Origin: Deinandra increscens subsp. villosa
Lineage: Eukaryota > Streptophyta > Magnoliopsida > Asterales > Asteraceae
Direction of reading: 5' to 3'
DNA: 64,000 bases
Assembly (NCBI GenBank): GCA_039602395.1
Contig: JBCNJP010000018.1
Location: forward strand, 992,001-1,056,000
Each line of letters opens with the position of its first letter. The first letter of the stretch is position 1. The translations under genes and the position numbers were made by a program. This document shows, one piece after another, positions 33,700 through 44,386 of this stretch. The notes below the pieces were generated by a model. The model had not been told where the DNA came from. It searched no databases and was given only the letters and a program-made list of their open reading frames with translations.

Positions 33700-34520
33700 T
33701 TTTGTTCTCAGATTCAATCAGCTTCTGAATATATTCATACCTCTTCTCAGGGTACATGTGCTTCAGCAGGTATGTGGTATATCCAGAGAAATCAGGTCTC
33801 TTAGCAGCACAATCAGACAAAATCCTTGGGTGCATTGGATTTACAATGAGAGCCGTACCCAACTTTGGCAACTCCGGCTCTAAATGTTCAATAATCATTT
33901 GTAGAAATCTCGGATACAACAGCCATCTTGACTTCTTCAGTGCTTGAATGTTTGAAACCATTGCATCAAAGATTCTCTGAGGAATGTTGGCTTTCTTTCC
34001 TTTACAAACCAACAGCATGGCCTCGGCCCAGATCAAATTTCAGACCATCAGAACCTCCTTTCCGGTCATCAAGGCAGGAAATGAAAACATGCGCAATATA
34101 TCTCCATTCCTTTGACATCAAAGATTTCTTTATCTCCTTCTTGTTCTTCCACAAATCTCCTCCTTCATAGCCCATGTCTCTCTCAAAACCTCTTAAAACA
34201 TCCAGTTCTTTTAGCTTTGTTACTTCACCAACATCATCTTCGAGTTTGAGAGCTTCAGCTATAGTTTTCATGGTAATCACAATATCTTTCTGCATAACCT
34301 TAGCTCGGATGCATTCTGGTTTAGCCCTAACGTCATATTCAGCCGTGAGCCAGAATTCTCTGATATGTCTTTCGTCAATTATCGGCATATGTGAAATGGC
34401 ATGAAAGATGCACGACTTCTTCAGCCATGCGATACAGTCTCTAAATCCGATGGCCTTGTCAGATCTATCATCCAGATATGCAGTTACATTGCTTCGCGGC
34501 TCGTGTTTTAAAGCTGACAT

Positions 34521-36991
34521 TTTTCTGCGTATGAAACCGAAATTTTGTGAGTTAAAAGGAATTTAAAATTAAATTGAATAAAATAATTAAAAAAATTGGT
34601 AATTTCGCTGCGAAACAGCAGTTTCGCTAAGACACCATCGCACAGTAACACGGCGAAACAAATAGATTCGCGAGATTGGTCGCAGCGACACTGACGAGGT
34701 CAGTTTCGCCGAGAAACTGCAGTTTCGCTGCGAGACTGTAGTTTCGCCGAAGGCGAAACAGCAGTTTCGCTGGGAATCACGGCGACACTGTCAGCGAAAT
34801 TTGGGCATTATCGCTGAACAGTTTCGCTCGTGATTTTGAACTTTCGTTCAGTTTCGCTTAACGAACTCGCAGTTTCGCTGGACGCGACCTTTGAAATTCA
34901 AAAACTGGAAATCGATTTATAAGCACCATTTTTACATTTAAGCCAATATAAAACATATATATCATCTAAACAAACACAATGCGGGTTCAAAACGGTCTTT
35001 AACATCAGTTTAAGTTGCCGAGAACCCTTTAATCGCCGATTCACTTTAAAACCCCCAAAAAGATTGATGTGTTGGATGCGATACACACGAGAGATGACCA
35101 GAAAAACGCTATACCTTAACCGATTATCGGTTAAAAGGATGAAGATGATGAAACAGTTTGGGCGAATTTGATAGTTTCGCGAGTAGGCGTGAAATTTGCA
35201 GGTTTTCGTTTAGGGTTTCGGATAATGACCGAGAGACTCGATGAAGGGTATAAGTACCTGGGCAGTTTCGCCCGTAGTTTCGCTCGGGCGAAACAGCAGT
35301 TTCGCCGAAGCGAAAGAGCATATTCGCTCGAACCTTTGATCAAACAGATTAATTTCGCCGACAACGAAAGTATAAGTTCGCTGAGTGCGTGTACGGCGAA
35401 ACTAATCAGGCGAAACAGTAGTTTCGCTGAAACCCTAAAAATTCAATTTTGACTCATTTAAGATTTTGAAATTCTTGGAAATGCCGTCAAACTCACACAA
35501 GCATCATACACTTCACAAAGTATCGATCTTATCAAAAATAACGCAGAAAGAAAATCTTTTTGAATTTTCAAACAAGAAATGTAAAACGACTATACAAACA
35601 AACTCTATTTTAATTTTGAGAAAGATCCAGACGTGAGATCATATCAACCAATACGCATCATACACATTTCAATTTCAAACTTAATCAGCATGCAAGTCAA
35701 GCAGATCCCGAATGCATCACATTGAAATTAAGCATGCACTAATAGTATTTAACATTTTTGGATATGCTTAAGGTGTATTAATCATGCACTGATCACCCAG
35801 CTTCACTCTATCAAAGAAGTTAACAAATCATCATATTCATCTTGATTTTTCTTTTATCTTTTTAAAATGAGATATACGTTCATGATGTTTCATGCAAAAA
35901 TAAAGCAGAACCCTAAGTGAACAGCGATCAGGTCGGCCGCAAAGCACGCAGAGAAAGCCCGATGCACTTAGGAAAATAAAAAATGAAAAATAAAGCAGAA
36001 GACGTATATATCAACAACAATCAGGTCGGCCTTATCGGCACGCAGAGAAAGTCCGATGATATATACTAAACACCAAGAAAATAAAGCAGAAACTCAATCA
36101 GCAGGTGATCAGGTCGGCTTCATAAGCACGCAAAGAAGACCCACTGAGTTGAGTGTAAAAATTGGCATAAAGCCTTATTTGCAAAGCATGCGTACATCAG
36201 AACATCTCTTAATATCAGAATCATTGCAACACTTATCAAGAAATGAAAACTAGAGTATATCAGGCAAGCTTTATGTTTATATCCTACTCATAGATATCAT
36301 ATTAGGCATACACACCCAAAGATCATACAGGCACAATACAGCTTTTATTTCTACTCTATCCATGGCAGATAACGCATGTTGATGTACTATCATTTCTCAC
36401 AAGGTCGGATCAATTTCTCATTTTTTGAAATTTTTGATTATTTATTCTTCCCCCAAAATCCACAAATACTTTATTTTTGGATTTTCAATAAGAAAACTAA
36501 AAACAAAACAAAATGATTCGATCGATACTTGACACAAATTTGAAAAACGCTTGAATGGAGACACTTTCGAAGAAAATATTTTGACAAGGAATCCGCTTCG
36601 AATGCATGAGTGAAAGGAGATAATTTGAGAAGGATTTCATGAGATTTAAGCAGGTTTAGTGTGATTTACCCCCAATTCCCCCACAAGATAGCAATAAAGA
36701 CATCAATAGCAGTTATGAGAGAAATTGCAAGGTAAATGGAACTTAATTACTCCCTTGATCATATTCGATTGACGATTGGCCAGAAATCATTCGAAGGTAG
36801 ATGACGTGATCATTGATTTCTTGATTTAGGAATTTGGCCAATCAAAATGCTTAACTGCGACAGCCACCTGATTCAAAACAATTTGAATTTAGCATGCAGG
36901 TCCAAATAAGACAAACTTAAGATAAAACAAAGTTAAAAGAATATGTACTAAAATTTAAGACATAAAGAATTAAAAAATATTTATTTATTTA
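34521..36991 (-). other. Leader of the minus-strand element, palindrome- and hairpin-rich
   Basis: No coding sequence. At 34600-34880 and 35160-35430 the heptamers GTTTCGC and GCGAAAC occur about 19 times. Four occurrences form perfect hairpins GCGAAAC-AGCA (or AGTA)-GTTTCGC (34610-34627, 34753-34770, 35288-35305, 35410-35427). Further upstream (minus sense) are three repeated hairpin modules (35912-36150). From 36160 to 36991 nothing else is recognised. Confidence 0.6.
35897..36150 (-). repeat. Three tandem hairpin modules with covarying stems
   Basis: Each module follows AAATAAAGCAGAA and carries a conserved interior, ATCAGGTCGGC ... GCACGCA(G/A)AGAA, within outer arms that differ between copies but stay complementary. 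Module 1 is CCTAAGTG/CACTTAGG (35912-35919, 35965-35972). Module 2 is GTATATATCA/TGATATATAC (36004-36013, 36057-36066). Module 3 is AACTCA/TGAGTT (36091-36096, 36145-36150). Modules span 60-63 bases. Conserved loop plus compensated stems is the signature of a conserved RNA (or DNA) structure. It lies in the leader of a gag-like-only element. Confidence 0.7.
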
Positions 36992-39900
36992 TCTATACTA
37001 TTATATAAAGCATATTGATAAAAAAAGGGTATTTTGGTAATTATCACCGTCTTAAAATTAAGACGCTTTCTATTTACATGTTTCTTCTCCTATTCGATTT
37101 GTGTTACCCTATCTTTTCAGTCCCTTTCCGGTGATCAGCGCAGCAAGAAATCCTCCCTTTGAGAACCGGCGACCCAAATCTGGCTTCCTTGCAGAGTCGA
37201 ATCTCCCTTTTGAGTGTGATTCCCACTACCCTTTCGACCAAGCCTGAAGTCAACATACCCTTTCGACCAAGAAAACACTCTATTGTTGCATTTGTCATAG
37301 CAACAGAGAATCTCCTCTTTGATGTATATTCTCCCCTTTCTTTTTGATCATCAAACTTGACCAGAAGATGAATTAGGAAAGCGTCCAATTGAAATTTGAA
37401 TCGGCAGTGAATCTCAAATTTGAATCAGGGCTTGGTTCATAATAACAGGCAAGTTCTCTCTCCGCTTCATCATTCTTCAATGTCTATCCATCATCAACAC
37501 ACCACCCAGATCGATTAAGCTAAGTAGAAAGTCATCTTGATCTGAAAAATGCTTCATTCCATGCGATGACTCGACCTTTGACTCTGCTTTCCCTACGTTT
37601 AATTCATGTATTTGTAAATTGGAAGAAATCCCCAAATGTGGAATACAAATTTTTGGTTTGGGGTTGCGAACCTGGTATGCCCTCTTTGTCAGTTAAACTT
37701 TTTTCTTCTGAAGGATTATGATTTCGAATTGTTTCTTCTCTATTTTTGTAGGTGCATGTTGCCCCATCTTCAGTTTGTTTGTGATTTCTAGGCGTGCCGA
37801 TACTAGGTATGTGAGCTTATGGTATGTTTGTTCTTCTGCTGATGTTCTTAGAACCCCAGCCATTTGAGTTTTGATTCTTGCTTTGGTTGTTTTTAATTTG
37901 TTATCTATATTCAGAATTGTCTTTAATGGTAGGTTCAAGCTTCACGATTTTGTTAATTTATGTTTTTGTAAGACACAAACATGATTTGCAGGTACTTATA
38001 GATCCTCTTCTCCCAAGTTAGTTGTCGCTTTAAACATCTAAAGGCCAAAGCATATCTTATAGGTTTGCTATATTGACCCAAAATAGTATTGGTTGTGCTT
38101 ATTAGCTAAAACATGATTGAGTTGGCCTATATTTGAAACTTACACTTGACCAATAGTATGTCAAAGTTTGGTTTCTGTCCATTTTTTTGTTTTTTGTAAA
38201 TCACTGGTGTGGATTTTGTTCCAATTAATGTATATTATTCCCCACTTTCCTTTTTTTGCATCTTTTGTTGAACATCTAGGTTGAAGCTATAATATACTGA
38301 AGCTTTTTATCATTACATAATAAAAACCGAAGCTTTTTATATTGAAAATGTCATTTATGGTCATTAGTATGTTTATTCAAACAACACATAAGAATGTTCC
38401 TTTTGCAATTTTAAAATACATAATATTAGTTTTTATTAATTTGATTAAGTTATCAGCACCCTTCCTATTTGTATTCTTACTCATACCATATTGTGTATAT
38501 GATACTGCGATCTCATTAGCAGGTATGTGATATAAGTTATGTTGTTATAGATCATGTTATCTTTGTGGCAACGGCATGGATGTTTTGTCTATAGCCTGCT
38601 AATGGGTTCTATTAACATATTGTAATGCAAGAACTGTCTTCATTCTTCTATACATGGACCTTATTTACTGCTGTGGATTGAATTTCATTACCCAAAATAA
38701 GCTTGCCTGCTATGAGTTTAATTAACATATCTTCGTGAATAAGCATACTCCATGTGTTGCACTTTTGTTACCCGTTTTTTGGTCTTAGCTTTGGTATTTT
38801 GAGTTTAAATGTTTGGATGTTAGAAGTTGGATGGACGTTAGTCTGTTTAAGATTTAAATTTTCTCAAAAAAAAAAAAAAAAAAAAATCTATATTCATCCT
38901 GTGTCTTAATTTATCCTTTGGAATTCACTTAAGGACTCGAACTATACGTCATATTGTTAATGTCTTTATTAGTTTTGTGGTTTACTCTTTTGATGTTTGG
39001 TTGTGTTAGATGTCTCAATATCATTGTTTTTCAGTATTTGTTGCAACAACTTCCTTTTGCTTCACAGGTGTGTTCTTAAATCATTCCCTCTGTTTCTGTT
39101 GTTATATTCCTTTTTTATAAAAATGCTACCTTTTTATGCTTTTATTTCTTAACACATGTTCGAACATTAAACCTGAGCTCTTTTTGGTAGATTATTATGT
39201 TTTATCATGCTAAACTTTTCACCTGTTATATGGAGATTATATGCAACAGTCTTAAAATTCTTGGCTATTGTGTAATTTTTTAACCTTATTTTTTTGGTGT
39301 TTGTTGCAGCAGTATCATTTTGCTTCGCAAGTGTGTTTGTTTAATTCCTTCGGTATGAATGTATTGTAATATTTCATTTTTTACATTTTACGTTTGTTTG
39401 CTAAGCTTTAGAATGACTTTTTAATGCTTAAATTTTTTAAGACAAGTTTGAATAGTCAACATTAATACCTTTGGTAGATTATGTGCGTCATTTTTAACAT
39501 GCTCATTTTGTTTGATAAGCTTTAGAATAGCTTTTTAATGTTTAGATTAAAAATTGGACTTTTCTTATTGAATTAGTTGCATTATTACTTTCATCGGGTA
39601 TAATTCTTTTTAGTATTTCTATACTTTTTATATTTCACGTACTGTTTATAAATTCGTTCTCGCAGTTAAATTCATCTCTTCGTATTAAAAATCCTTTTTT
39701 TGTGCGTTTCCATAAGTTGGAGAATGTATATCATGTACAGTTTTTAAAGATGTTGATTTCTAATATAAGGTGAAAGAGGTTTCAATTGCATATTTGACTA
39801 TTGTGTTGTACTGTTGTTTATAAATTTGTTCTCGCAGTTAAATTCATCTCTTCGTATTAAGGAAACTACAAATATAAAGGAAGTACCTTCAACACAACTT

Positions 39901-41358
39901 TTGGCTCTTAAATTTCATAACTATCACTTGTGGTATTGGAGGATTACGACACTTGGATCTTAATATGTTAGATGAACCTAGAATAACATGAATTTCATTT
40001 GGGAACAATGAAAAGAGCTAACCAAAATGCAGAAACTTCAACTATTGATTTTCAACATGGAGAGCCTGTATGTTAATAGTCAACCATTAATGGCACATAT
40101 GTTTATGATGCTTTTTACCTAGAGTTTGTTTTGATTTACATTTAGGTTTTGTTTTGATTTTCATGTAGGTTCCACTTCCATAACAAATGTATACTTTGAT
40201 CCTAACATTAATGACTATTATCAGTTTGTTACCAGGTAGCATTTTATTAACCTATCATTAAACATCCTAAGGAAACGGGTTCAGGCACTACTAAGAGTAT
40301 ATGTTTATCCTCTATTGTAGTCTTCAAGAAGCATAACATGTCATGAAATCCTAATATAGCACACCCACTCACATTCACAGAGAAACAGAACAACAAATAG
40401 TTGTAAATAGTTGTAAAAAGACAAGGTTGTTGTGGTTAGTTAAAGCTAGGATGCCATTTATAAAGAACACGCCCGGTAAATCACGATCGACATGCGTCAT
40501 GATCTCATCATATACGATTGTAGTTCGTCACCGTCGCATTGCGCGAGTTGCACCATATGTCACGAGTCTTGTAAATTATTACCATCGCCGAACGTGCATG
40601 TACTACATTATAAATTATCGTGCGTCGCGCTAACAGAAACGAATATCGCGATGTAAATTGTCATCACCATCAAACGCGCAATTATACTAAAAACTTAGCG
40701 CATAGTAAACATCTAAATCTTGCCATGACGATGAAGTGGGTTCAATAACTACTATTAAGCGGCTAAACACAAAGATTATTAATATAAGACAATGATCAAA
40801 ATGTTCTTAAAAACTTGCAATTCTCACTATAGATAGAAGTATAATCTCACTTTTCTGTTTCCATTCTAAATGAATTTAACAAGAGTTTGTGGAATGATAT
40901 ATATAATCGTTTAACATAAGTTTTTGGTCATAGGTTTGAAACTTTATGCCTTTGGGTCATTACGCGTTTTTTTAATTTCAGTTTCGTTCTAAAAGGGTTT
41001 TGTTTGTTTATGTTAGTTCCATCAATCAAAACTCTTATGCATGATAGGAGACTTCAAAACCGCATTAGTTGATGGTCATCACCGCAACATGTAGATACAA
41101 AAGGAGTATCGCATTGTATATTATCGCCGCTACTACATAGCGCAAATTATAAAAACAAGTATCGCATTGTAAAGTGTCACCACCGTCGCTTCGCGCACAC
41201 AGGAAACAAGTACCGCGTTGTAAATTATCGCCGCTTCGCATCACACTAACAAAAACGACTATCGCGTTGTATATTGTCGCACCACCGCAACGCGCGAACA
41301 GAACGCTTAACACGCTATAAACTGTCGCTACCGCCGCAACGCGCGGGCACCATCCTAG
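36992..41358 (+). mobile_element. Helitron, non-autonomous, 4367 bp
   Basis: The 5' end is TCTATACTATTATATAAAGC and the 3' end is GCAACGCGCGGGCACCATCCTAG, inserted between A (36991) and T (41359). These are classic plant Helitron termini with a subterminal GC hairpin. No Rep/helicase protein is recognised. The interior holds intron-like and gene-like fragments (37080-37400), a duplicated segment around 39030 and 39305 (TTTGTTGCA...TTTTGCTTC), a repeated TTCTCGCAGTTAAATTCATC (39657 and 39830), an A20 tract (38865-38886) and, near the 3' end (40480-41350), reiterated CGCATTGTAAATTATCGCCGC-like units. Confidence 0.8.
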
Positions 41359-41377
41359 TATATATATATATATATAT

Positions 41378-41877
41378 NNNNNNNNNNNNNNNNNNNNNNN
41401 NNNNNNNNNNNNNNNNNNNNNNNNNNNNNNNNNNNNNNNNNNNNNNNNNNNNNNNNNNNNNNNNNNNNNNNNNNNNNNNNNNNNNNNNNNNNNNNNNNNN
41501 NNNNNNNNNNNNNNNNNNNNNNNNNNNNNNNNNNNNNNNNNNNNNNNNNNNNNNNNNNNNNNNNNNNNNNNNNNNNNNNNNNNNNNNNNNNNNNNNNNNN
41601 NNNNNNNNNNNNNNNNNNNNNNNNNNNNNNNNNNNNNNNNNNNNNNNNNNNNNNNNNNNNNNNNNNNNNNNNNNNNNNNNNNNNNNNNNNNNNNNNNNNN
41701 NNNNNNNNNNNNNNNNNNNNNNNNNNNNNNNNNNNNNNNNNNNNNNNNNNNNNNNNNNNNNNNNNNNNNNNNNNNNNNNNNNNNNNNNNNNNNNNNNNNN
41801 NNNNNNNNNNNNNNNNNNNNNNNNNNNNNNNNNNNNNNNNNNNNNNNNNNNNNNNNNNNNNNNNNNNNNNNNNNNNN
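41378..41877. other. Assembly gap, 500 N
   Basis: Exactly 500 N directly after a TA run that follows the Helitron end. Open frames spanning it are artefacts. Confidence 1.
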
Positions 41878-42252
41878 CCTCTTACAACCTAATGGGCTAA
41901 TCATAAACCCAATAAGCCCAATCATAAACACGAGCTCCGTGCCCAATCTCGTGGTCAACTTAGCTAAACGTTGCCCAATCTAATAGTAAACTAGCCTAAA
42001 CATAATAAAACTAGCCTACTATTCTAATGAAACCCTCTAAGCCCAGCCCAACTTATTTAATATTACAAGCCTCATAATCTAGCCTCTACAATATCAGAGG
42101 TATTTGATAAGATTAGCGTGTAAATAAGAGGGGGAGGTTTAGGCGGGAAAAACAATCTAAGAAATGTTGTGGTGATGCCATGTGGCATCCAATCTTTTCA
42201 TATATATATATTATATAGAATAGATATAGATAGATATAGATAGATATAGATT
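41878..42252. other. Intergenic, no gene
   Basis: Contains GGGCTAATCATAAACCCAATAAGCCC-type low-complexity DNA and (GATATA)n near 42222-42250. Confidence 0.5.
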
Positions 42253-42672
42253 AATTGTTATTCAAATAAAAAACAAAAAGTGAGTGTAGCGCATGTGGTT
42301 TAGTCTTAGGTTTAGTAAATTGTTGTCCCGAGTTCAAAACCATGCATAGATGATTTTCGCTCTTTTTTCCTCCTTCCTTCTTTTCTTCCCCTTTTTCATT
42401 TCCTTTTTCATTTCCTTTTTCCTTCTTCCTTTTTTATTTCCTTTTTCCTTCTATTAATACAACCGATTTATATATATATATATAGATTGTTATTCAAATA
42501 AAAACCAAAGAGTGAGTGTAGCGCATGTGATTTAGTCTCAGGTTTAGTAAATTGTGGTCCCGAGTTCGAAACCATGCTTAGGCGATTTTTGTTCTTTTTT
42601 CCTCCTTCCTTCTTTTCTTCCCCTTTTTTCCTTCTTCCCTTTTTATTTCCTTTTTCCTTCTATTAATACAGC
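42253..42672 (+). repeat. Two direct copies of a tRNA-derived SINE-like repeat
   Basis: Copies lie at about 42253-42463 and 42484-42672. Both have box A-like TAGCGCATGTGG or TGA, box B-like GAGTTCGAAACC (GAGTTCAAAACC in the first) about 40 bases later, and a pyrimidine tail (TCCTCCTTCCTTCTTTTC). They are separated by a TA run. Box A and B spacing fits an RNA polymerase III promoter. Confidence 0.55.
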
Positions 42673-44386
42673 TTTGATTAATAACACATATAATTTAGTT
42701 TTGATTAAAACAACATTGTTTTGATTGTTTTCACATCTAACTTAGACGTGTAACAGTCCCGTATTAACTTCTTCAACTAAATTTTAAGATTTTTAAATAT
42801 TCTATTTCTGTATTAATATCTTCTGAATAAAATATAAACAAAAAAAATATTTATCTCAGTTGGTTGCGCCATTATATAGTTGTAACTCATACTCAGGTTT
42901 GAATTAGGGATCAAATAGTTTTTTTTCCTTCGGTTTTTTCTTTAATCTATTACTAGAATGCCACTGCCTAGAGGTGCATAGAAAAAACCGGTTAACCTAA
43001 ACAAACCATTTTTTAACTGGCAGTACAAAGCGGTAGAAACCTTAAGTTCCAAACCATTTTTAGGTTTCTAAGTTACGAAACAGTTATTAACCGGTTAAAA
43101 TAACCCGGTTATAAGTTAAAAAGTATATTAAAATACTGTTTTTTTAAACCGATAAAAATAACTTGTTAACCAGTTTCACCTTTATTGTTTAAGGGGTCCA
43201 GAAGCCCTTATTTTAGCCGTTTTTTTAATTACTAGTTAATTTTTTAAGGATCGTTTTAAAAACCGGTTATTCGGTCGGTTAACTGATTTGTACATCTCTA
43301 TATATTCTATTTTTATATTAATATATTCTAAAAAAAACTAAAAGTTTTATAACTTAGTTGGTTGCGCCACGGTATGGTTGTAGCTCAGACTCGGATTAAG
43401 TCTGTCATCAAACATTTTTTTAAAATGCAATTTATATTCTTTCTTTTGTACAAACTAATGTGAAGGAAATTACAAATTTCCCAAAATTTTACTGAATATA
43501 TTTTCAGCTCAGTTGATTGTGTTGGATTACCTACAGTACATTTGTTCTAAATCTCAAAAAATTTGATCCATAAAAAGCAAACATCATAAAATATCATACA
43601 TACTATAAAATAAATTGTTATTATTAATTTATACTTCATTGGTATGAGAAATAAGACAATAAGAACCTTAATGATATTGAACAAATCAACTAAAGCTCTT
43701 TAATACTTTGTGAATCGGTTAATCTTGGTTATTTGATTTGTCAAAGAATCATTTTGTTAAATCTTTGATTTATCTTATCTACAAAAAATGTTTAATAAAA
43801 CTTTCGAACCAACTTTCTTTTATTATATACAAATTCGACATCCACAGCCAAGAAGAGAACACTACTGTCAGTATGATCAACTAAAAACAAACAATTCAAT
43901 TTTTTTTTAAAAACTTGACATATTAGTCAATTGTGTTGCTTTTAACCTATTCTCATGTATCATATTTTATAAACTTTATGACTTATATAACTCACTATTA
44001 TTTACTCTAGTACCCGTTCCTACATAATATCCTGATCATCGCAGCAACGCGTCGTTGACCTCTAGTTTGATAGAAATTCAACATCGTTCATTTCTCTAAA
44101 GGATTGAGCTTAGTCGAGAGGTCCCAAGTTTGATCCTGACTCTGGGCGTTTTACCACAATGAGTAGTGGGTGGATTTCCTTCGAAACTAGTGAATATGTG
44201 GTGTCATGCAGTTCAACTTCTGGTTAAACTCACAAGTTAACCGATCACCCTTAAGAAAAAAGTTGTAAAGTCATTACTTACTTTGTTGATTTTCATTTTA
44301 TTGGAGTTGTGTGCATTTATCGAATATATGTTGGATCTCAGGTTCAAACCTGAGATGCAACATTTATTTATAATTTTAGTATATTA
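42673..44386. other. Repeat-rich intergenic DNA
   Basis: Contains a hAT-like element (42969-43300). Three degenerate tRNA-like segments share CAGTTGGTTGCGCCA (about 42860, 43357, and a weaker copy at 43509). Another SINE-like segment near 44095-44170 has a box B-like AAGTTTGATCC. A perfect 10-base inverted repeat around GGTTCAAACC lies at 44335-44356. No protein-coding gene is seen. Confidence 0.4.
42969..43300. mobile_element. hAT-like non-autonomous element (332 bp)
   Basis: Ends are TAGAGGTGCATAGAAAAAACC and, reverse-complemented, TAGAGATGTACAAATCAG. The interior is rich in AACCGGTTAACC motifs. No clear 8-bp duplication remains. It is similar in style to the element at 50669-51441. Confidence 0.4.

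Larger units (their letters stand above)
26748..34520 (-). pseudogene. Gag-like retroelement ORF, split by a CACTA element and a MITE
   Basis: Reading down the minus strand: ATG at 34520 (MSALKHEPRSNV...), frameshift near 34036-34045, then to 33703; CACTA insertion; 28920 to about 28166; MITE; about 27759 to 26748. Motifs: IREFWLTAEYD, WRYIAHVFISCLDDRKGG, SRWLLYPRFLQMIIEHLEPELP, a Lys-rich basic stretch, a coiled-coil-like segment (DKDKQIQKLNEVIVKQ), a Gly/Ser-rich linker and an acidic tail. It resembles large hypothetical retroelement proteins I know from Asteraceae; the YPRFLQ motif is typical. Enzymatic motifs are absent, so a structural gag-like role is inferred. Other damage: a frameshift at a C11 tract (27556-27566), a TAA at 26982-26984, and a 48-bp tandem duplication (26803-26898). 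The ORF ends about 35 bp before the 3' LTR. Confidence 0.65.
26235..36991 (-). mobile_element. Minus-strand gag-like-only LTR element with nested insertions (5' LTR not found)
   Basis: A 3' LTR (26235-26711), a polypurine tract, one long gag-like ORF (34520 down to 26748 without insertions) and a leader of at least 2.4 kb (36991-34521) are in consistent minus orientation. No protease, RT or integrase motif is seen, so it may be a non-autonomous gag-only element. It lies against the Tat RNase H end, suggesting insertion there. The far border and 5' LTR are not identified and may have been lost to the Helitron at 36992 or the gap beyond. Confidence 0.6.

Noticed and set aside
35897..36150. Known small ribozyme (hammerhead, twister, hairpin) at the repeated modules
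   Set aside because: I could not place hammerhead CUGANGA/GAAA cores or other catalytic consensus on either strand.
44335..44356. tRNA gene around GGTTCAAACC
   Set aside because: Only a box B-like hairpin is present; no cloverleaf or box A at the right spacing.
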